Assembly (NCBI GenBank): GCA_012026675.1
Contig: VEPA01000013.1
Coordinates: forward strand, 1-33,163
DNA length: 33,163 bases
Direction: 5' to 3'
Source: Betaproteobacteria bacterium
GTDB taxonomy: Bacteria; Pseudomonadota; Gammaproteobacteria; Burkholderiales; Rhodocyclaceae
The position numbers and the translations under genes are program-made. The notes beneath the pieces are model-generated. The model did not search any database. It saw nothing but the letters and a program-made list of their open reading frames with translations, and had not been told where the DNA came from. How positions within the stretch are numbered: position 1 is the first letter of the stretch; the number at the start of each line of letters is the position of its first letter. This document shows positions 17,350-28,208 of the stretch, one piece after another.

Positions 17350-18629
17350 TGAGCGCGATCGAACACCTGCCCGGCACCGACAACGGCCTGCTGCGCTTTC
17401 TTACCTGCGGCAGCGTCGATGACGGCAAGAGCACGCTGATCGGCCGGCTGCTCTTCGACACCAAGACCATCCTCGCCGACACCCTGCACGCCATCACGCG
17501 CACTTCGGAGCGGCGCGGACTGGAGGCCGTCGATCTTTCGCTGCTGACCGACGGCCTGCATGCAGAACGCGAACAGGGCATCACCATCGATGTCGCCTAC
17601 CGTTACTTCAGCACCGGACGGCGCAAGTACATCATCGCCGATGCTCCGGGCCACGAGCAGTACACGCGCAACATGGTTACCGCCGCCTCGACTGCCAACC
17701 TGGCGATCATCCTGATCGATGCGCGCAAGGGCGTGCTGACCCAGACCCGGCGCCATTCCTACCTGGCGCACCTGGTCGGCATTCCGCACATCGTCGTCGC
17801 CATTAACAAAATGGACTTGGTTGGCTACGATCAGGCGACCTTCGAGCGCATCCGCGGCGAGTATCTGGAGTTTGCCGCAACGCTGGGCATCGGCGATGTG
17901 CGCTTCATTCCCCTGTCGGCGCTGAATGGCGACATGCTGGTCGAGCGCGGCGAGAATCTCGGCTGGTACTCGGGTCCGACCCTGCTCGACATGCTCGAGA
18001 ACGCGCCGACCGCGCACAGCGAACGGGACGAACGTTTCCGCTTCCCGGTGCAGTATGTCTGCCGCCCGCAAAAGTCCGGCGACCCGAAACTGCACGACTA
18101 TCGCGGCTTCATGGGGCGCGTCGAATCCGGCGAAATCGTGGTGGGCGACGAAGTACTGATCCTGCCCTCGGAAACGCGTACCCGCGTCAAGGCCATCGAA
18201 CTCCATGGTCGATCGCTGCCGCGCGCGATTGCCGAGCAATCGGTCACACTGCTGCTGGAAGACGAGGTCGACGTTTCGCGCGGCGACATGATAGTGCGGG
18301 CCCAAGAGTCGGCGCTGGTGACACGGCGCATCGAGGCCATGCTCTGCTGGCTGGGCGATGCTCCGCTCGATCCCCAGCGCAAATACCTGATTCGCCAGAC
18401 CACGCGCGAAACCAAGGCAGCGATCGCTTCCATAGACTATCGCCTGTACATCAATACGCTGCAGAAGATGCCGGCCGAACGCCTAGGCATGAACGACATC
18501 GCACGCGTGGCGTTCAAGCTGGCCCAACCGCTATGCGTCGATGCCTACGCCGATAATCGCTCGACCGGAGCCTTTATCGTGATCGACGAGAGCAGCAACA
18601 ACACGGTCGGCGCCGGAATGATTCTCTGA
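17349..18629 (+). CDS. cysN: Sulfate adenylyltransferase subunit 1
   Basis: FLTCGSVDDGKSTLIGRLL, IADAPGHEQYTRNM, INKMDLV GTPase motifs; ATG at 17349 overlaps the cysD stop; no C-terminal CysC kinase domain. Confidence 0.95.
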   Translation: MSAIEHLPGTDNGLLRFLTCGSVDDGKSTLIGRLLFDTKTILADTLHAITRTSERRGLEAVDLSLLTDGLHAEREQGITIDVAYRYFSTGRRKYIIADAPGHEQYTRNMVTAASTANLAIILIDARKGVLTQTRRHSYLAHLVGIPHIVVAINKMDLVGYDQATFERIRGEYLEFAATLGIGDVRFIPLSALNGDMLVERGENLGWYSGPTLLDMLENAPTAHSERDERFRFPVQYVCRPQKSGDPKLHDYRGFMGRVESGEIVVGDEVLILPSETRTRVKAIELHGRSLPRAIAEQSVTLLLEDEVDVSRGDMIVRAQESALVTRRIEAMLCWLGDAPLDPQRKYLIRQTTRETKAAIASIDYRLYINTLQKMPAERLGMNDIARVAFKLAQPLCVDAYADNRSTGAFIVIDESSNNTVGAGMIL

Positions 18630-18650
18630 TCGCGGATGGGCCAATAAGAC

Positions 18651-18677
18651 AAAAAGCCAGGCATTGCCTGGCTTTTT
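18651..18677. terminator. Bidirectional rho-independent terminator between cysN and rplQ
   Basis: AAAAAGCCAGGCATTGCCTGGCTTTTT: GC stem flanked by A5 and T5, between convergent genes. Confidence 0.85.
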
Positions 18678-18694
18678 GTTTTCGCCGCTACCGC

Positions 18695-19087
18695 TTATTC
18701 GGCTGCCGGAGCTTCGACCACTTCGCCTGCCGGACGGTCCAGCAGTGCGACAAAGGCCATCGGCGCAGTGGCGCCGACGCGGAAGCCCATCTTGAGGATG
18801 CGCAGGTAGCCGCCGTTGCGGGTTGCATAGCGCGGGCCGAGCACGTTGAAGAGCTTGCCGACGATGTCACGATCGCGCGTACGGTCGAAGGCTAGGCGGC
18901 GATTGGCCAGGCTGGGCTTCTTGCCCAGGGTGATCAGGGGTTCCACCACGCGGCGCAATTCCTTGGCCTTGGGCAGGGTGGTCTTGATGGCCTCGTGGCG
19001 CAACAGCGAAACCGCCATGTTGCGCAGCATTGCCTGGCGATGTGCCGAGGTCCGATTGAGTTTGCGAAGTCCGTTACCGTGACGCAT
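18695..19087 (-). CDS. rplQ: 50S ribosomal protein L17
   Basis: [45 protein letters not shown]. Confidence 0.97.
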   Translation of the reverse strand: MRHGNGLRKLNRTSAHRQAMLRNMAVSLLRHEAIKTTLPKAKELRRVVEPLITLGKKPSLANRRLAFDRTRDRDIVGKLFNVLGPRYATRNGGYLRILKMGFRVGATAPMAFVALLDRPAGEVVEAPAAE

Positions 19088-19212
19088 TTTGATTCCCTCG
19101 TTTTTTGCGGCTACCGCGCAATGCAAGTAGCCGGTTAATGGTTATCGAGTATTGGTTTCAGTACAGCAAGTGAATCAGTATAACTCCGGGCTGAGGCCCG
19201 ACATTCAATCAA

Positions 19213-20190
19213 TCAGGACAACTTCTCGAGGCCGGCCGGCGGCCAGCTTTCGAGTTTCATGCCCAAGGTCAAGCCGCGCGAAGCCAGCACTTCCTTGATT
19301 TCGTTGAGCGACTTGCGGCCCAGGTTCGGCGTCTTCAACAGTTCGGTTTCGGTGCGCTGGATCAGGTCGCCGATGTAATAGATGTTCTCGGCCTTGAGGC
19401 AGTTGGCGGAACGAACCGTCAGTTCGAGATCATCGACCGGACGCACCAGAACAGGGTCAACCGAAGTCTGCTTCGGTGCTTCGGCGGACATCGGCGTGCC
19501 TTCAAGGTCGGCGAACACCGACAGCTGTTCCATCAGGATGCGGGCTGCGGTACGCACGGCCTCTTCGGCGTTATCGATGGCGCCGTTGGTTTCGATGTCG
19601 AGAATCAGCTTGTCAAGGTCGGTGCGCTGCTCAACGCGCGCCGATTCCACGGAATAGCTGACGCGGCGCACGGGGCTGAACGAGGCGTCGAGCATGATCT
19701 GGCCGATGGCGCGGTTTTCACGGGCGATTTCGCGCTGGGTGGCCGGTACATAGCCGCGGCCGGACTCGACGCGGATCTGCATGTTGAGCTTGCCGCCGGG
19801 AGCGATGTGGGCAATCACGTGATCGGGATTCACGATCTCGACGTCATGAGTGGTTTCGATGTCTCGCGCCGTAACCACGCCTTCACCGTTTCGAGAGAGA
19901 GTCAAGGTCGCTTCGCGACGGTTGTGCATCTTCAGCACCACGCCCTTGAGATTCAGCAACACATCGACCACATCCTCGCGGACACCGTCCAGCGTCGAAT
20001 ACTCGTGGAGCACGCCTTCGATCGATACCTCGGTCGGGGCGACGCCTTCCATCGAGGACAGCAGGATGCGACGCAGGGCATTGCCCAGCGTGTGCCCATA
20101 GCCGCGCTCGAACGGTTCCATGACCACACGGGCATGAAGCGGCGAAAGCTGCTGGACATCGATACTGCGGGGTTTCAGAAGTGTGTGCAT
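19213..20190 (-). CDS. rpoA: DNA-directed RNA polymerase subunit alpha
   Basis: [46 protein letters not shown]-type N-terminus and alpha-[27 protein letters not shown] precedes ATG at 20190 (ATG at 20196 also possible). Confidence 0.96.
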   Translation of the reverse strand: MHTLLKPRSIDVQQLSPLHARVVMEPFERGYGHTLGNALRRILLSSMEGVAPTEVSIEGVLHEYSTLDGVREDVVDVLLNLKGVVLKMHNRREATLTLSRNGEGVVTARDIETTHDVEIVNPDHVIAHIAPGGKLNMQIRVESGRGYVPATQREIARENRAIGQIMLDASFSPVRRVSYSVESARVEQRTDLDKLILDIETNGAIDNAEEAVRTAARILMEQLSVFADLEGTPMSAEAPKQTSVDPVLVRPVDDLELTVRSANCLKAENIYYIGDLIQRTETELLKTPNLGRKSLNEIKEVLASRGLTLGMKLESWPPAGLEKLS

Positions 20191-20882
20191 GTGCATTCCT
20201 TCGAATGGAATAACGCCTGGCGTCCGGTGGACGCCAGGCGCAAAACTACTTGATAGCGTGAATACAGTTCGACAACCAGACCTTCGCTGATTGACGGCGG
20301 CAGGTCTTCGCGTGCCGGATATGACTTGAAGATTCCCTTGCCGGCCTTGACGTCCACTTCGAGCCAGACGGGGAAGCCACGCGACTCGGCGGCTTCCAGC
20401 GCAGCCTTGGTGCGCAGGTGGCTGCGAGTGCTGTCGAGCAGCTGGATGACGTCGCCGGGACGCACGTTGTAGGACGGAATATCCACGCGCTTGCCATTGA
20501 TCAGCACGCCATTGTGGCGGACCACCTGCCGTGCTTCCGCGCGCGACACGCCGAAGCCCATGCGGTAAGCCACCGTGTCGAGACGGCCTTCGAGCAGCTT
20601 CAGCAGATTCTCGCCGGTCTGTCCCTTCTTGCGCTCGGCATCGCCGAACACCTTGCGGAACTGGCGCTCGAGAACGCCGTAAATGCGACGGATCTTCTGC
20701 TTTTCGCGCAGCTGCGTGCCGTAGCCGGACAAGCGCTGGCCGGACTTCTGGCCGTGCTGGCCGGGCGCGTAAGCGCGGCGCTCGACGGAACATTTGTCAG
20801 TGAAGCACTTTTCGCCTTTGAGGAACAGCTTCTCGCCCTCGCGGCGGCACTGGCGGCACTTGGCATCTAGGTTGCGGGCCAT
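20175..20882 (-). CDS. rpsD: 30S ribosomal protein S4 (C-terminally extended reading frame)
   Basis: [32 protein letters not shown] then 26 additional residues before the stop, overlapping the rpoA start. Confidence 0.95.
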   Translation of the reverse strand: MARNLDAKCRQCRREGEKLFLKGEKCFTDKCSVERRAYAPGQHGQKSGQRLSGYGTQLREKQKIRRIYGVLERQFRKVFGDAERKKGQTGENLLKLLEGRLDTVAYRMGFGVSRAEARQVVRHNGVLINGKRVDIPSYNVRPGDVIQLLDSTRSHLRTKAALEAAESRGFPVWLEVDVKAGKGIFKSYPAREDLPPSISEGLVVELYSRYQVVLRLASTGRQALFHSKECTCTHF

Positions 20883-20902
20883 GGTGTCGTATCCTTATTG
20901 CC

Positions 20903-21292
20903 TTAGATGCGGCGGCGCTTGGGCGGCCGGCATCCGTTGTGGGGAATCGGGGTAATGTCGGTGATGCTGGTGATCTTCATGCCAAGCGCATTGAGCGCCC
21001 TCACTGCCGATTCGCGCCCGGGGCCGGGACCCTTGATGCGAACTTCGAGATTCTTCACGCCACACTCCTGGGCAGCCTTGCCGGCGGCTTCGGCGGCGAT
21101 CTGCGCGGCAAACGGAGTCGACTTGCGCGAGCCCTTGAATCCGGCACCGCCGGAAGTGGCCCACGACAGGGCATTGCCCTGGCGGTCGGTGATGGTGATG
21201 ATGGTGTTGTTGAAGGAAGCATGAACGTGCGCGATGCCTTCGGCGACGTTCTTCTTGACCTTCTTGCGGACTTTGGTTGCGGTCTTAGCCAT
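20903..21292 (-). CDS. rpsK: 30S ribosomal protein S11
   Basis: [46 protein letters not shown]. Confidence 0.97.
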   Translation of the reverse strand: MAKTATKVRKKVKKNVAEGIAHVHASFNNTIITITDRQGNALSWATSGGAGFKGSRKSTPFAAQIAAEAAGKAAQECGVKNLEVRIKGPGPGRESAVRALNALGMKITSITDITPIPHNGCRPPKRRRI

Positions 21293-21307
21293 GTATTGGT
21301 TCCCGGT

Positions 21308-21673
21308 TTACTTCTTGCCCATCGAAATCGCCTTGCGCGGACCCTTGCGGGTTCGCGCGTTGGTGCGGGTGCGCTGACCGCGCACCGGCAGACCGCGACG
21401 GTGACGCACACCGCGATAGCAGCCAAGGTCCATCAGGCGCTTGATGTTCATCGTCGTTTCGCGGCGCAAATCGCCCTCGACAGCGAACTTGCCGACTTCC
21501 TCACGCAGGCGATCCAGTTCGCTGTCCGTGAGTTCCTTGACTTTAGCCGAACGCTTGACGCCGACGGCATCGCAGATTTTTCTTGCGCGGGTGCGGCCAA
21601 TACCGTAGATCGCGGTCAGAGCGATCTCCGCGTGCTGGTGATTCGGAATGTTGACGCCTGCTATACGAGCCAT
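21308..21673 (-). CDS. rpsM: 30S ribosomal protein S13
   Basis: [34 protein letters not shown]. Confidence 0.97.
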   Translation of the reverse strand: MARIAGVNIPNHQHAEIALTAIYGIGRTRARKICDAVGVKRSAKVKELTDSELDRLREEVGKFAVEGDLRRETTMNIKRLMDLGCYRGVRHRRGLPVRGQRTRTNARTRKGPRKAISMGKK

Positions 21674-21740
21674 GTGCTTACCTGTTCGTCGCCGTTAGTT
21701 AATGCGGTATGGTGGGCTAGCTGAAAAACGCGAACCATAA

Positions 21741-21769
21741 ATTATATCTGATCGAAGTCGCTCTATCAA
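21741..21769 (-). promoter_or_regulatory. Predicted sigma70-type promoter of the alpha (rpsM) operon
   Basis: Minus strand TTGATA - 17 bp - TATAAT upstream of rpsM. Confidence 0.7.
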
Positions 21770-21879
21770 CCTTGACGCTGCTTGTGGCGCGGATCGGTAC
21801 AGATGACCCTCACCACACCCTTGCGGCGGATGACTTTGCAGTTGCGGCAGATACGCTTGACCGAAGCCAGAACTTTCAT
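21766..21879 (-). CDS. rpmJ: 50S ribosomal protein L36 (zinc-binding type)
   Basis: [37 protein letters not shown]; absent from the supplied ORF track because of its short length (37 aa). Confidence 0.97.
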   Translation of the reverse strand: MKVLASVKRICRNCKVIRRKGVVRVICTDPRHKQRQG

Positions 21880-21905
21880 AGGAGTTCTCCGGAAATGTTG
21901 CCAGA

Positions 21906-22124
21906 CTACTTGGCGCGAAACACGATACGGCCTTTGGAAAGATCGTAAGGCGTGAGTTGCACGGTGACCTTGTCGCCCGGAAGAATGCGGATGTAGTGCA
22001 TGCGCATTTTTCCGGAGATATGGCCAAGAACCACATGCCCGTTTTCCAGTTTGATCCGGAACGTGGCATTGGGGAGATTTTCGACGACCTCTCCCTGCAT
22101 TTCAATAACGTCTTCCTTGGACAT
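21906..22124 (-). CDS. infA: Translation initiation factor IF-1
   Basis: [53 protein letters not shown]. Confidence 0.97.
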   Translation of the reverse strand: MSKEDVIEMQGEVVENLPNATFRIKLENGHVVLGHISGKMRMHYIRILPGDKVTVQLTPYDLSKGRIVFRAK

Positions 22125-22127
22125 GGG

Positions 22128-23453
22128 TCAGCGGGCCGGGAATCCGGCTCCCTTGAAATTGGCCTTTTTCAGAAGACTTTCATACTGATGCGACATGACG
22201 TAGGCCTGTACCTGCGACATGAAATCCATCGTTACAACGACAATAATCAACAAACTGGTTCCGCCGAAATAAAACGGCACATTCCATTTCAGAATCAGGA
22301 ATTCCGGCAGCAAACAGACGGCCGTGATGTAGATGGCGCCAGCCAGGGTCAGGCGGGTCAGGATCTTGTCAATGTAGCGGGCGGTCTGATCGCCGGGACG
22401 AATGCCGGGAACAAATGCACCGCTTTTCTTTAGATTGTCTGCTGTTTCCTTGGAATTGAAAACCAGCGCGGTGTAAAAGAAGCAGAAGAATACGATGGCG
22501 GTAGCGTAGAGCATCACATAGATCGGCTGCCCTGGCGATATCGTCGCGGCGATGTCCTTCAGCCATGTCATCCCTTCCCCGGCGCCGAACCAACCGGCCG
22601 CCGTGGCCGGGAACAAAATGATCGAGGACGCGAAAATCGGCGGAATGACACCCGACATGTTCAGCTTCAAAGGCAGATGCGAGCTCTGGCCGCCGTAGAC
22701 TTTATTGCCCACTTGGCGCTTGGCGTAGTTCACCAGAATCTTGCGCTGGCCCTTTTCCACGAACACCACGAAGCCCGTGACCAGAATAGCCACGGCACAA
22801 ATAAACAGTGCCGACAAGGCATGCATTGCACCGGTACGAACCAGTTCAAAGAGTCCGCCCAGCGCATTCGGCAAACCGGCAACGATACCGGCGAAAATGA
22901 TGATCGAGATGCCATTGCCCAGACCGCGTTCGGTGACCTGCTCTCCCAGCCACATCAGGAACATCGTGCCGGTAAGCAATGTAAGCACGGTAACGAAACG
23001 GAACATGAGGCCTGGATCAAGCACCAGCCCGGCCTGCGATTCGAGGGCGATTGCCATGCCCAGTCCCTGGAACAAGGCCAGGCCCACCGTACCATAGCGC
23101 GTGTATTGGGTAATCTTGCGTCTCCCGGCCTCACCTTCTTTCTTCAGCGCCTCGAGCGATGGCACCGCGACCGTCATGAGTTGCATGATGATCGAAGCCG
23201 AAATGTAGGGCATTATGCCAAGTGCAAACAGGGTAAAGCGCGACAAGGCGCCGCCCGAAAACAGATTGAAGACACCGAGAATCCCGCCCTGCTGCCCCTG
23301 GAACAACTCCGCCAGTTTTACCGGATCAATTCCGGGCACGGGAATATGTGCGCCGATCCGATAGACCACCAAGGCGCCCAGCAGGAACCAGAGCCGGCGC
23401 CAGAGGTCGCCAAACTTTCCGGTCTTGCCGAGAGTTGCTGCCTGGGTTGCCAC
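22128..23453 (-). CDS. secY: Preprotein translocase subunit SecY
   Basis: [31 protein letters not shown], SecY signatures. Confidence 0.97.
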   Translation of the reverse strand: MATQAATLGKTGKFGDLWRRLWFLLGALVVYRIGAHIPVPGIDPVKLAELFQGQQGGILGVFNLFSGGALSRFTLFALGIMPYISASIIMQLMTVAVPSLEALKKEGEAGRRKITQYTRYGTVGLALFQGLGMAIALESQAGLVLDPGLMFRFVTVLTLLTGTMFLMWLGEQVTERGLGNGISIIIFAGIVAGLPNALGGLFELVRTGAMHALSALFICAVAILVTGFVVFVEKGQRKILVNYAKRQVGNKVYGGQSSHLPLKLNMSGVIPPIFASSIILFPATAAGWFGAGEGMTWLKDIAATISPGQPIYVMLYATAIVFFCFFYTALVFNSKETADNLKKSGAFVPGIRPGDQTARYIDKILTRLTLAGAIYITAVCLLPEFLILKWNVPFYFGGTSLLIIVVVTMDFMSQVQAYVMSHQYESLLKKANFKGAGFPAR

Positions 23454-23474
23454 GTGGTCCGTCCTCTTCCGCTA

Positions 23475-23927
23475 TCAGGCAGCGGCGATGTCCGCTACTG
23501 AGCCGCCGGCCGCTTCGATTGCGGCACGGGCACCCTTGGTCGCGCCGACGCCCTTGAGGGCAATCTTGCGATTAAGTTTGCCTGACAGAATAACCTTGGC
23601 AGACAGGGCATCTCCGGCAACCACGCCGGCCTGCTTCAGGACCAGCAGATCGACTTCTTCGACCGGAAGCTTGTCCAATTCGGAAAGACGCACTTCGACA
23701 TTGCGGCTGGCAGTCAAGGACACAAACCCTCTTTTGGGCAAACGACGCTGCAGGGGCATCTGGCCGCCCTCGAAACCGACCTTGTGGAATCCGCCGGCGC
23801 GTGACTTCTGGCCTTTGTGCCCACGACCGGCCGTCTTGCCAAGTCCGCTGCCAATGCCCCGCCCGACACGCTTGGAAGCGTGCCTGGAGCCTACGCCCGG
23901 CTTCAGATTGTTAAGTTCCATGCTCAT
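23475..23927 (-). CDS. rplO: 50S ribosomal protein L15
   Basis: [41 protein letters not shown]. Confidence 0.97.
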   Translation of the reverse strand: MSMELNNLKPGVGSRHASKRVGRGIGSGLGKTAGRGHKGQKSRAGGFHKVGFEGGQMPLQRRLPKRGFVSLTASRNVEVRLSELDKLPVEEVDLLVLKQAGVVAGDALSAKVILSGKLNRKIALKGVGATKGARAAIEAAGGSVADIAAA

Positions 23928-23939
23928 CGCAATATCCTT

Positions 23940-24122
23940 TTAGCCTTCGCACTTCAGCAGATAGCTGATCTTGCGGATCATGCCGCGTACCGCCGGGGTG
24001 TCCTCAAGGACGGCCGAACTGTTGAGCTTCCTGAGGCCAAGTCCGCGCACAGTGGCACGGTGATCCTGTTTGGTGCCGATGACGCTCTTTACCAGCGTGA
24101 CCTTGATCGTCTTGTCAGCCAT
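23940..24122 (-). CDS. rpmD: 50S ribosomal protein L30
   Basis: [31 protein letters not shown]. Confidence 0.97.
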   Translation of the reverse strand: MADKTIKVTLVKSVIGTKQDHRATVRGLGLRKLNSSAVLEDTPAVRGMIRKISYLLKCEG

Positions 24123-24125
24123 GGC

Positions 24126-24653
24126 TTACTCCAGAATTTCTGCTAGGGCCTTGCCGCGCTTGGCAGCAATCTCGGCCGGTGTGCTCATGGCCAGCAAGCC
24201 ATGCAGCGTTGCGCGCACCACGTTGTACGGATTGGTGGAGCCGATGGTCTTGGCAACCACGTCGGTGATCCCCATGACTTCAAACACTGCGCGCATCGGA
24301 CCGCCGGCGATAACCCCGGTACCGGGAGACGCGGGAGACATCAGCACCGTGGTGGCGCCATGCTTGCCCTTGACTGTGTGGTGCAGAGTGCCATTCTTGA
24401 GGCTGATCTTGGCCATCTTGCGCCGAGCCTCCTCCATCGCCTTCTGCACGGCGACCGGAACTTCGCGGGACTTGCCTTTGCCCATGCCGATGCCGCCATC
24501 GCCATCGCCTACCACGGTCAGCGCAGCAAAACCAAGAATCCGGCCGCCTTTGACTACTTTGGTGACGCGATTGATGGAGACCATTTTCTCGCGCATGCCA
24601 TCGTCGCGTTCTTCCTGGACCTGCTGCTGCTTCCTGCCTTGCGGTTTAGCCAT
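24126..24653 (-). CDS. rpsE: 30S ribosomal protein S5
   Basis: [46 protein letters not shown]. Confidence 0.97.
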   Translation of the reverse strand: MAKPQGRKQQQVQEERDDGMREKMVSINRVTKVVKGGRILGFAALTVVGDGDGGIGMGKGKSREVPVAVQKAMEEARRKMAKISLKNGTLHHTVKGKHGATTVLMSPASPGTGVIAGGPMRAVFEVMGITDVVAKTIGSTNPYNVVRATLHGLLAMSTPAEIAAKRGKALAEILE

Positions 24654-24664
24654 GTCCGTCTCGC

Positions 24665-25018
24665 TTAGAACTTGAGACCGCCCTCACGGGCGGCTTCGGC
24701 CAGCGCCTTGACGCGGCCGTGGTAATGAAAACCGGAGCGGTCGAACGCAACCTGCTCGATGCCGGCTGCCTTGGCCCGCTCGGCGAAGAGTTTGCCCACC
24801 GTCTTGGCGGCGTTGACGTTGCCGCCGTTCGGAACCTGGGTCCGAACTTCCGGCTCCATGGTCGAAGCAGCGGCGAGAACCCGGGTGCCGCAACCGGAGA
24901 AAATCTGCGCGGAGATATGCAAGTTGCTGCGATGCACCGCAAGGCGTACCACCTTGAGCTCCGCAATTTTGGCGCGGGTTTTGCGCGCCCTGCGCAGACG
25001 AGCCTGTTTCTTTTCCAT
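24665..25018 (-). CDS. rplR: 50S ribosomal protein L18
   Basis: [39 protein letters not shown]. Confidence 0.97.
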   Translation of the reverse strand: MEKKQARLRRARKTRAKIAELKVVRLAVHRSNLHISAQIFSGCGTRVLAAASTMEPEVRTQVPNGGNVNAAKTVGKLFAERAKAAGIEQVAFDRSGFHYHGRVKALAEAAREGGLKF

Positions 25019-25033
25019 GATTCAGCGCCTCGG

Positions 25034-25567
25034 TTATTTCTTCTTTGTTTCCTTGATGACGACCACTTCGTCGGCATACCGTACACCCTTGCCCTTGTAG
25101 GGCTCCGGGGAACGGTAGGCGCGCACTTCAGCGGCCACCTGACCAACCACCTGTTTGTCGATCCCCTTGATCAGGATCTCCGTCTGGGTCGGTGTTTCAA
25201 CTTTGATGCCGTTCGGCATGTCGTGCGACACGGGATGCGAAAAACCCAGGGTCAGGTTCAACTTGGATCCCTGAGCCTGCGCACGATAGCCGACGCCGAC
25301 CAGAGTCAACTTCTTCTCGAAACCCTTGGTAACGCCGATAACCATGTTATTCAGCAGCGCGCGCATCGTGCCTGACATGGCTCCGGAATTCGGAGCACCC
25401 TCGACGGCACGGCAGAGCAGTTTTTCACCATCTCTCTCGATGGTCACAGCAGGCAGAAGAAATTGCTTCAATGTGCCCAGCGGACCCTTGACCGCAACGT
25501 CGGTGTCGGAGAGCGTCACTTCGACACCTTTGGGCACATCGACTGGATATTTTGCAATACGTGACAT
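25034..25567 (-). CDS. rplF: 50S ribosomal protein L6
   Basis: [48 protein letters not shown]. Confidence 0.97.
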   Translation of the reverse strand: MSRIAKYPVDVPKGVEVTLSDTDVAVKGPLGTLKQFLLPAVTIERDGEKLLCRAVEGAPNSGAMSGTMRALLNNMVIGVTKGFEKKLTLVGVGYRAQAQGSKLNLTLGFSHPVSHDMPNGIKVETPTQTEILIKGIDKQVVGQVAAEVRAYRSPEPYKGKGVRYADEVVVIKETKKK

Positions 25568-25579
25568 GTCGGCGGCTCC

Positions 25580-25975
25580 TTAGGCGACGATGCAGAGAAC
25601 TTCGCCACCCATGTTGCCTGCCCGCGCGCGACGGTCGGTCATCACACCCTTCGGCGTGGAGACAATGGCAACACCCAGCCCGTTCATGACACGAGGCAAA
25701 TCGTCCTTGCCCTTGTAGACACGCAGGCCAGGCTTGGAAACGCGTTCGATGCGCTCGATCACCGGCTGCCCGGCATAGTACTTGAGCGCAATATCGAGTT
25801 CGGGCTTGGCGCCGTTCTCGCGGATAGCGAAATCATCGATGTAACCCTCATCCTTCAGCACCTTGGCAATCGCTACCTTGAGCTTGGAGGAAGGCATCGA
25901 AACAGAGAGTTTTTCCGCCATCTGCGCGTTGCGGATGCGGGTCAACATGTCGGCAACTGGATCGGTCATGCTCAT
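25580..25975 (-). CDS. rpsH: 30S ribosomal protein S8
   Basis: [33 protein letters not shown]. Confidence 0.97.
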   Translation of the reverse strand: MSMTDPVADMLTRIRNAQMAEKLSVSMPSSKLKVAIAKVLKDEGYIDDFAIRENGAKPELDIALKYYAGQPVIERIERVSKPGLRVYKGKDDLPRVMNGLGVAIVSTPKGVMTDRRARAGNMGGEVLCIVA

Positions 25976-25985
25976 ATCGCTCTCC

Positions 25986-26291
25986 TTACCAGCTGGCCTT
26001 GGTCATGCCAGGCACTTCACCACGCATGGCAACCTCGCGCAGCTTGTTGCGGCAAAGACCAAACTTGCGGAACACACCGCGTGGACGCCCGGTCAGTGCG
26101 CAACGATTGCGCTGACGGGACGGGCTCGCATTGCGGGGCAACTGCTGAAGTTTCAGGCGCGCATCCATGCGCTCCTCGTCCGACAGCTTGACGTTGTTGA
26201 TGACAGCAAAAAGTTCGGCGCGCTTGGCTGCATACTTCGCAACCATCTTGGCGCGCTTTTCTTCGCGGTTGATTAGAGCTATTTTCGCCAT
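25986..26291 (-). CDS. rpsN: 30S ribosomal protein S14
   Basis: [13 protein letters not shown]...[36 protein letters not shown]. Confidence 0.97.
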   Translation of the reverse strand: MAKIALINREEKRAKMVAKYAAKRAELFAVINNVKLSDEERMDARLKLQQLPRNASPSRQRNRCALTGRPRGVFRKFGLCRNKLREVAMRGEVPGMTKASW

Positions 26292-26298
26292 ACGTCCC

Positions 26299-26838
26299 TC
26301 AATTCTTGAAGGGGAACTTGAAAGCGGCGAGAAGAGCCTTCGCTTCCTCGTCGTTCTTCGCGGTGGTGGTGATACTGATGTTCATGCCACGCAATGCATC
26401 GATTTTGTCGTACTCAATTTCGGGGAAAATGATTTGTTCCTTGACCCCGACGTTATAGTTGCCGCGCCCGTCAAAGCCTTTGCCGGAGATACCCCGGAAG
26501 TCGCGGATACGCGGCATGGCAATCGTGACCAGACGATCAAGAAATTCGTACATCCGGTTTCCGCGCAAAGTCAGCATGCAGCCGATCGGATAACCCTCGC
26601 GAATCTTGAATCCGGCGATGGCCTTGCGTGCCTTCGTCACCACCGGCTTCTGGCCGGCGATCTTGGTCATGTCAGCAACGGCATGATCCAGCACTTTCTT
26701 GTCGCCGACCGCCTCACCCACGCCCATATTCAGGGTGATCTTGGTAATACGCGGGACTTCCATGATGGACTTGTAGGCGAACTTCTCGCGAAGCTCGGGA
26801 GCCACCGTCTGTTTGTAGTATTCCTGCAATCGAGCCAT
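26299..26838 (-). CDS. rplE: 50S ribosomal protein L5
   Basis: [43 protein letters not shown]. Confidence 0.97.
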   Translation of the reverse strand: MARLQEYYKQTVAPELREKFAYKSIMEVPRITKITLNMGVGEAVGDKKVLDHAVADMTKIAGQKPVVTKARKAIAGFKIREGYPIGCMLTLRGNRMYEFLDRLVTIAMPRIRDFRGISGKGFDGRGNYNVGVKEQIIFPEIEYDKIDALRGMNISITTTAKNDEEAKALLAAFKFPFKN

Positions 26839-26847
26839 GACTGATCC

Positions 26848-27165
26848 TTACGCGTCAACAACTTCGCCGTTCGACCTGAACACCCGTACCTTGCGGCCAT
26901 CGTCGAGCAGCTTGAAGCCGACCCGATCCGCTTTCTGGGTGGCGGGATTGAACAGCGCCACGTTGGAAATATTGATCGGCATTTCCTTTTCGACAATGCC
27001 GCCCTGATTACCCTTGAGGGGGTTAGGCTTGGTATGTTTCTTGACGCGATTGATGCCTTCGACCAGCAGGCGGCCCGCATCGAGGCAGTTCAGCACGACA
27101 CCGCGCTTGCCCTTGTCCTTACCGGTAGTAACGACAACATCGTCACCTTTGCGAATCTTGTTCAT
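26848..27165 (-). CDS. rplX: 50S ribosomal protein L24
   Basis: [25 protein letters not shown]. Confidence 0.97.
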   Translation of the reverse strand: MNKIRKGDDVVVTTGKDKGKRGVVLNCLDAGRLLVEGINRVKKHTKPNPLKGNQGGIVEKEMPINISNVALFNPATQKADRVGFKLLDDGRKVRVFRSNGEVVDA

Positions 27166-27187
27166 GATCGAGTCCTCGAATGCCGGT

Positions 27188-27556
27188 TCAAAGAACCTCG
27201 GGAGCCAGCGAGACGATCTTCATAAATCGCTCGGTGCGCAGCTCGCGCGTGACCGGGCCAAAGATGCGCGTACCGATCGGTTCCAGCTTGTTGTTGAGCA
27301 ATACGGCTGCGTTGCCATCGAACTTGATCAGGGATCCGTCGGAGCGACGAACGCCCTTGGCTGTGCGCACCACGACCGCGCTATAGACCTCGCCCTTCTT
27401 TACACGACCACGCGGCGCGGCATCCTTTATGCTGACCTTGATGACGTCACCAATGCCGGCATAACGGCGCTTGGAACCGCCAAGCACCTTGATGCACATG
27501 ACCGAACGTGCGCCCGTGTTGTCGGCGACATCCAGCAGAGACTGCATTTGAATCAT
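27188..27556 (-). CDS. rplN: 50S ribosomal protein L14
   Basis: [27 protein letters not shown]. Confidence 0.97.
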   Translation of the reverse strand: MIQMQSLLDVADNTGARSVMCIKVLGGSKRRYAGIGDVIKVSIKDAAPRGRVKKGEVYSAVVVRTAKGVRRSDGSLIKFDGNAAVLLNNKLEPIGTRIFGPVTRELRTERFMKIVSLAPEVL

Positions 27557-27670
27557 TATTTCATCTCCAACTTAATCCGCGATTGACTCACGTCCCGCGA
27601 TCAGTCTTGGAGCCCGCTAGGGGCTGGAATGCCGGGAAGGGTGAACACCCCGGCGGAGCAAAGAGGCGAG

Positions 27671-27698
27671 ATTCTACAGCCCGCCACAATGTTGTCAA
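27671..27698 (-). promoter_or_regulatory. Predicted sigma70-type promoter of the spc (rplN) operon
   Basis: Minus strand TTGACA - 16 bp - TAGAAT in the rpsQ-rplN gap. Confidence 0.72.
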
Positions 27699-27741
27699 CC
27701 ACTATTTCTATATTGCAGAACTTCCTGCCATCAAGGCTCGA

Positions 27742-28014
27742 TCAGGCAGCGCGGGCCTTCTCGACAACTTTGGCGACACGCCAAGCCTTGGTCTTGGAGA
27801 TCGGAGCGCATTCCTCGATCTGAACCAGCTCGCCGGCCGCCGTCTCCATTCCTTCAACGTGCGCGTGGTATTTTTTCGAACGCGTCATGATCTTGCCGAT
27901 CACAGGGTGTTTGACCTTGCGCTCAACCAATACCGTAACGGTTTTCTGCATCTTGTCCGAAACAACGCGCCCCTGAAGGGTGCGCCGCACGGTTTGAGTG
28001 ATCGCATCCGTCAT
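27742..28014 (-). CDS. rpsQ: 30S ribosomal protein S17
   Basis: [31 protein letters not shown]. Confidence 0.97.
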   Translation of the reverse strand: MTDAITQTVRRTLQGRVVSDKMQKTVTVLVERKVKHPVIGKIMTRSKKYHAHVEGMETAAGELVQIEECAPISKTKAWRVAKVVEKARAA

Positions 28015-28205
28015 TTCGCCGCCGCCTTCTCACGCTGAATTGTTTTGACGCGCGCAATATCCTTGCGCACCTTGCCGACCTGACTGGTATTGGTCAGCTG
28101 TTGTGTAGCCACCTGCATGCGAAGACCGAATTGCGCCTTGCGCAAATCCAGCAACTCCTTCTGCAGTTCCACATCGTTTTTAGCTCTCAGTTCAGTTGTC
28201 TTCAT
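28011..28205 (-). CDS. rpmC: 50S ribosomal protein L29
   Basis: [31 protein letters not shown]. Confidence 0.96.
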   Translation of the reverse strand: MKTTELRAKNDVELQKELLDLRKAQFGLRMQVATQQLTNTSQVGKVRKDIARVKTIQREKAAAK

Positions 28206-28208
28206 GAC

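Noticed and set aside
19213-20793. 526-aa ORF apparently fusing an N-terminal region to RpoA
   Set aside because: The N-terminal part is an out-of-frame reading of rpsD; RpoA starts at about 20190, so this is not a real fusion.
21695-22105. 136-aa minus-strand ORF
   Set aside because: Out-of-frame reading across infA and rpmJ; the real small gene here is rpmJ (21766-21879).
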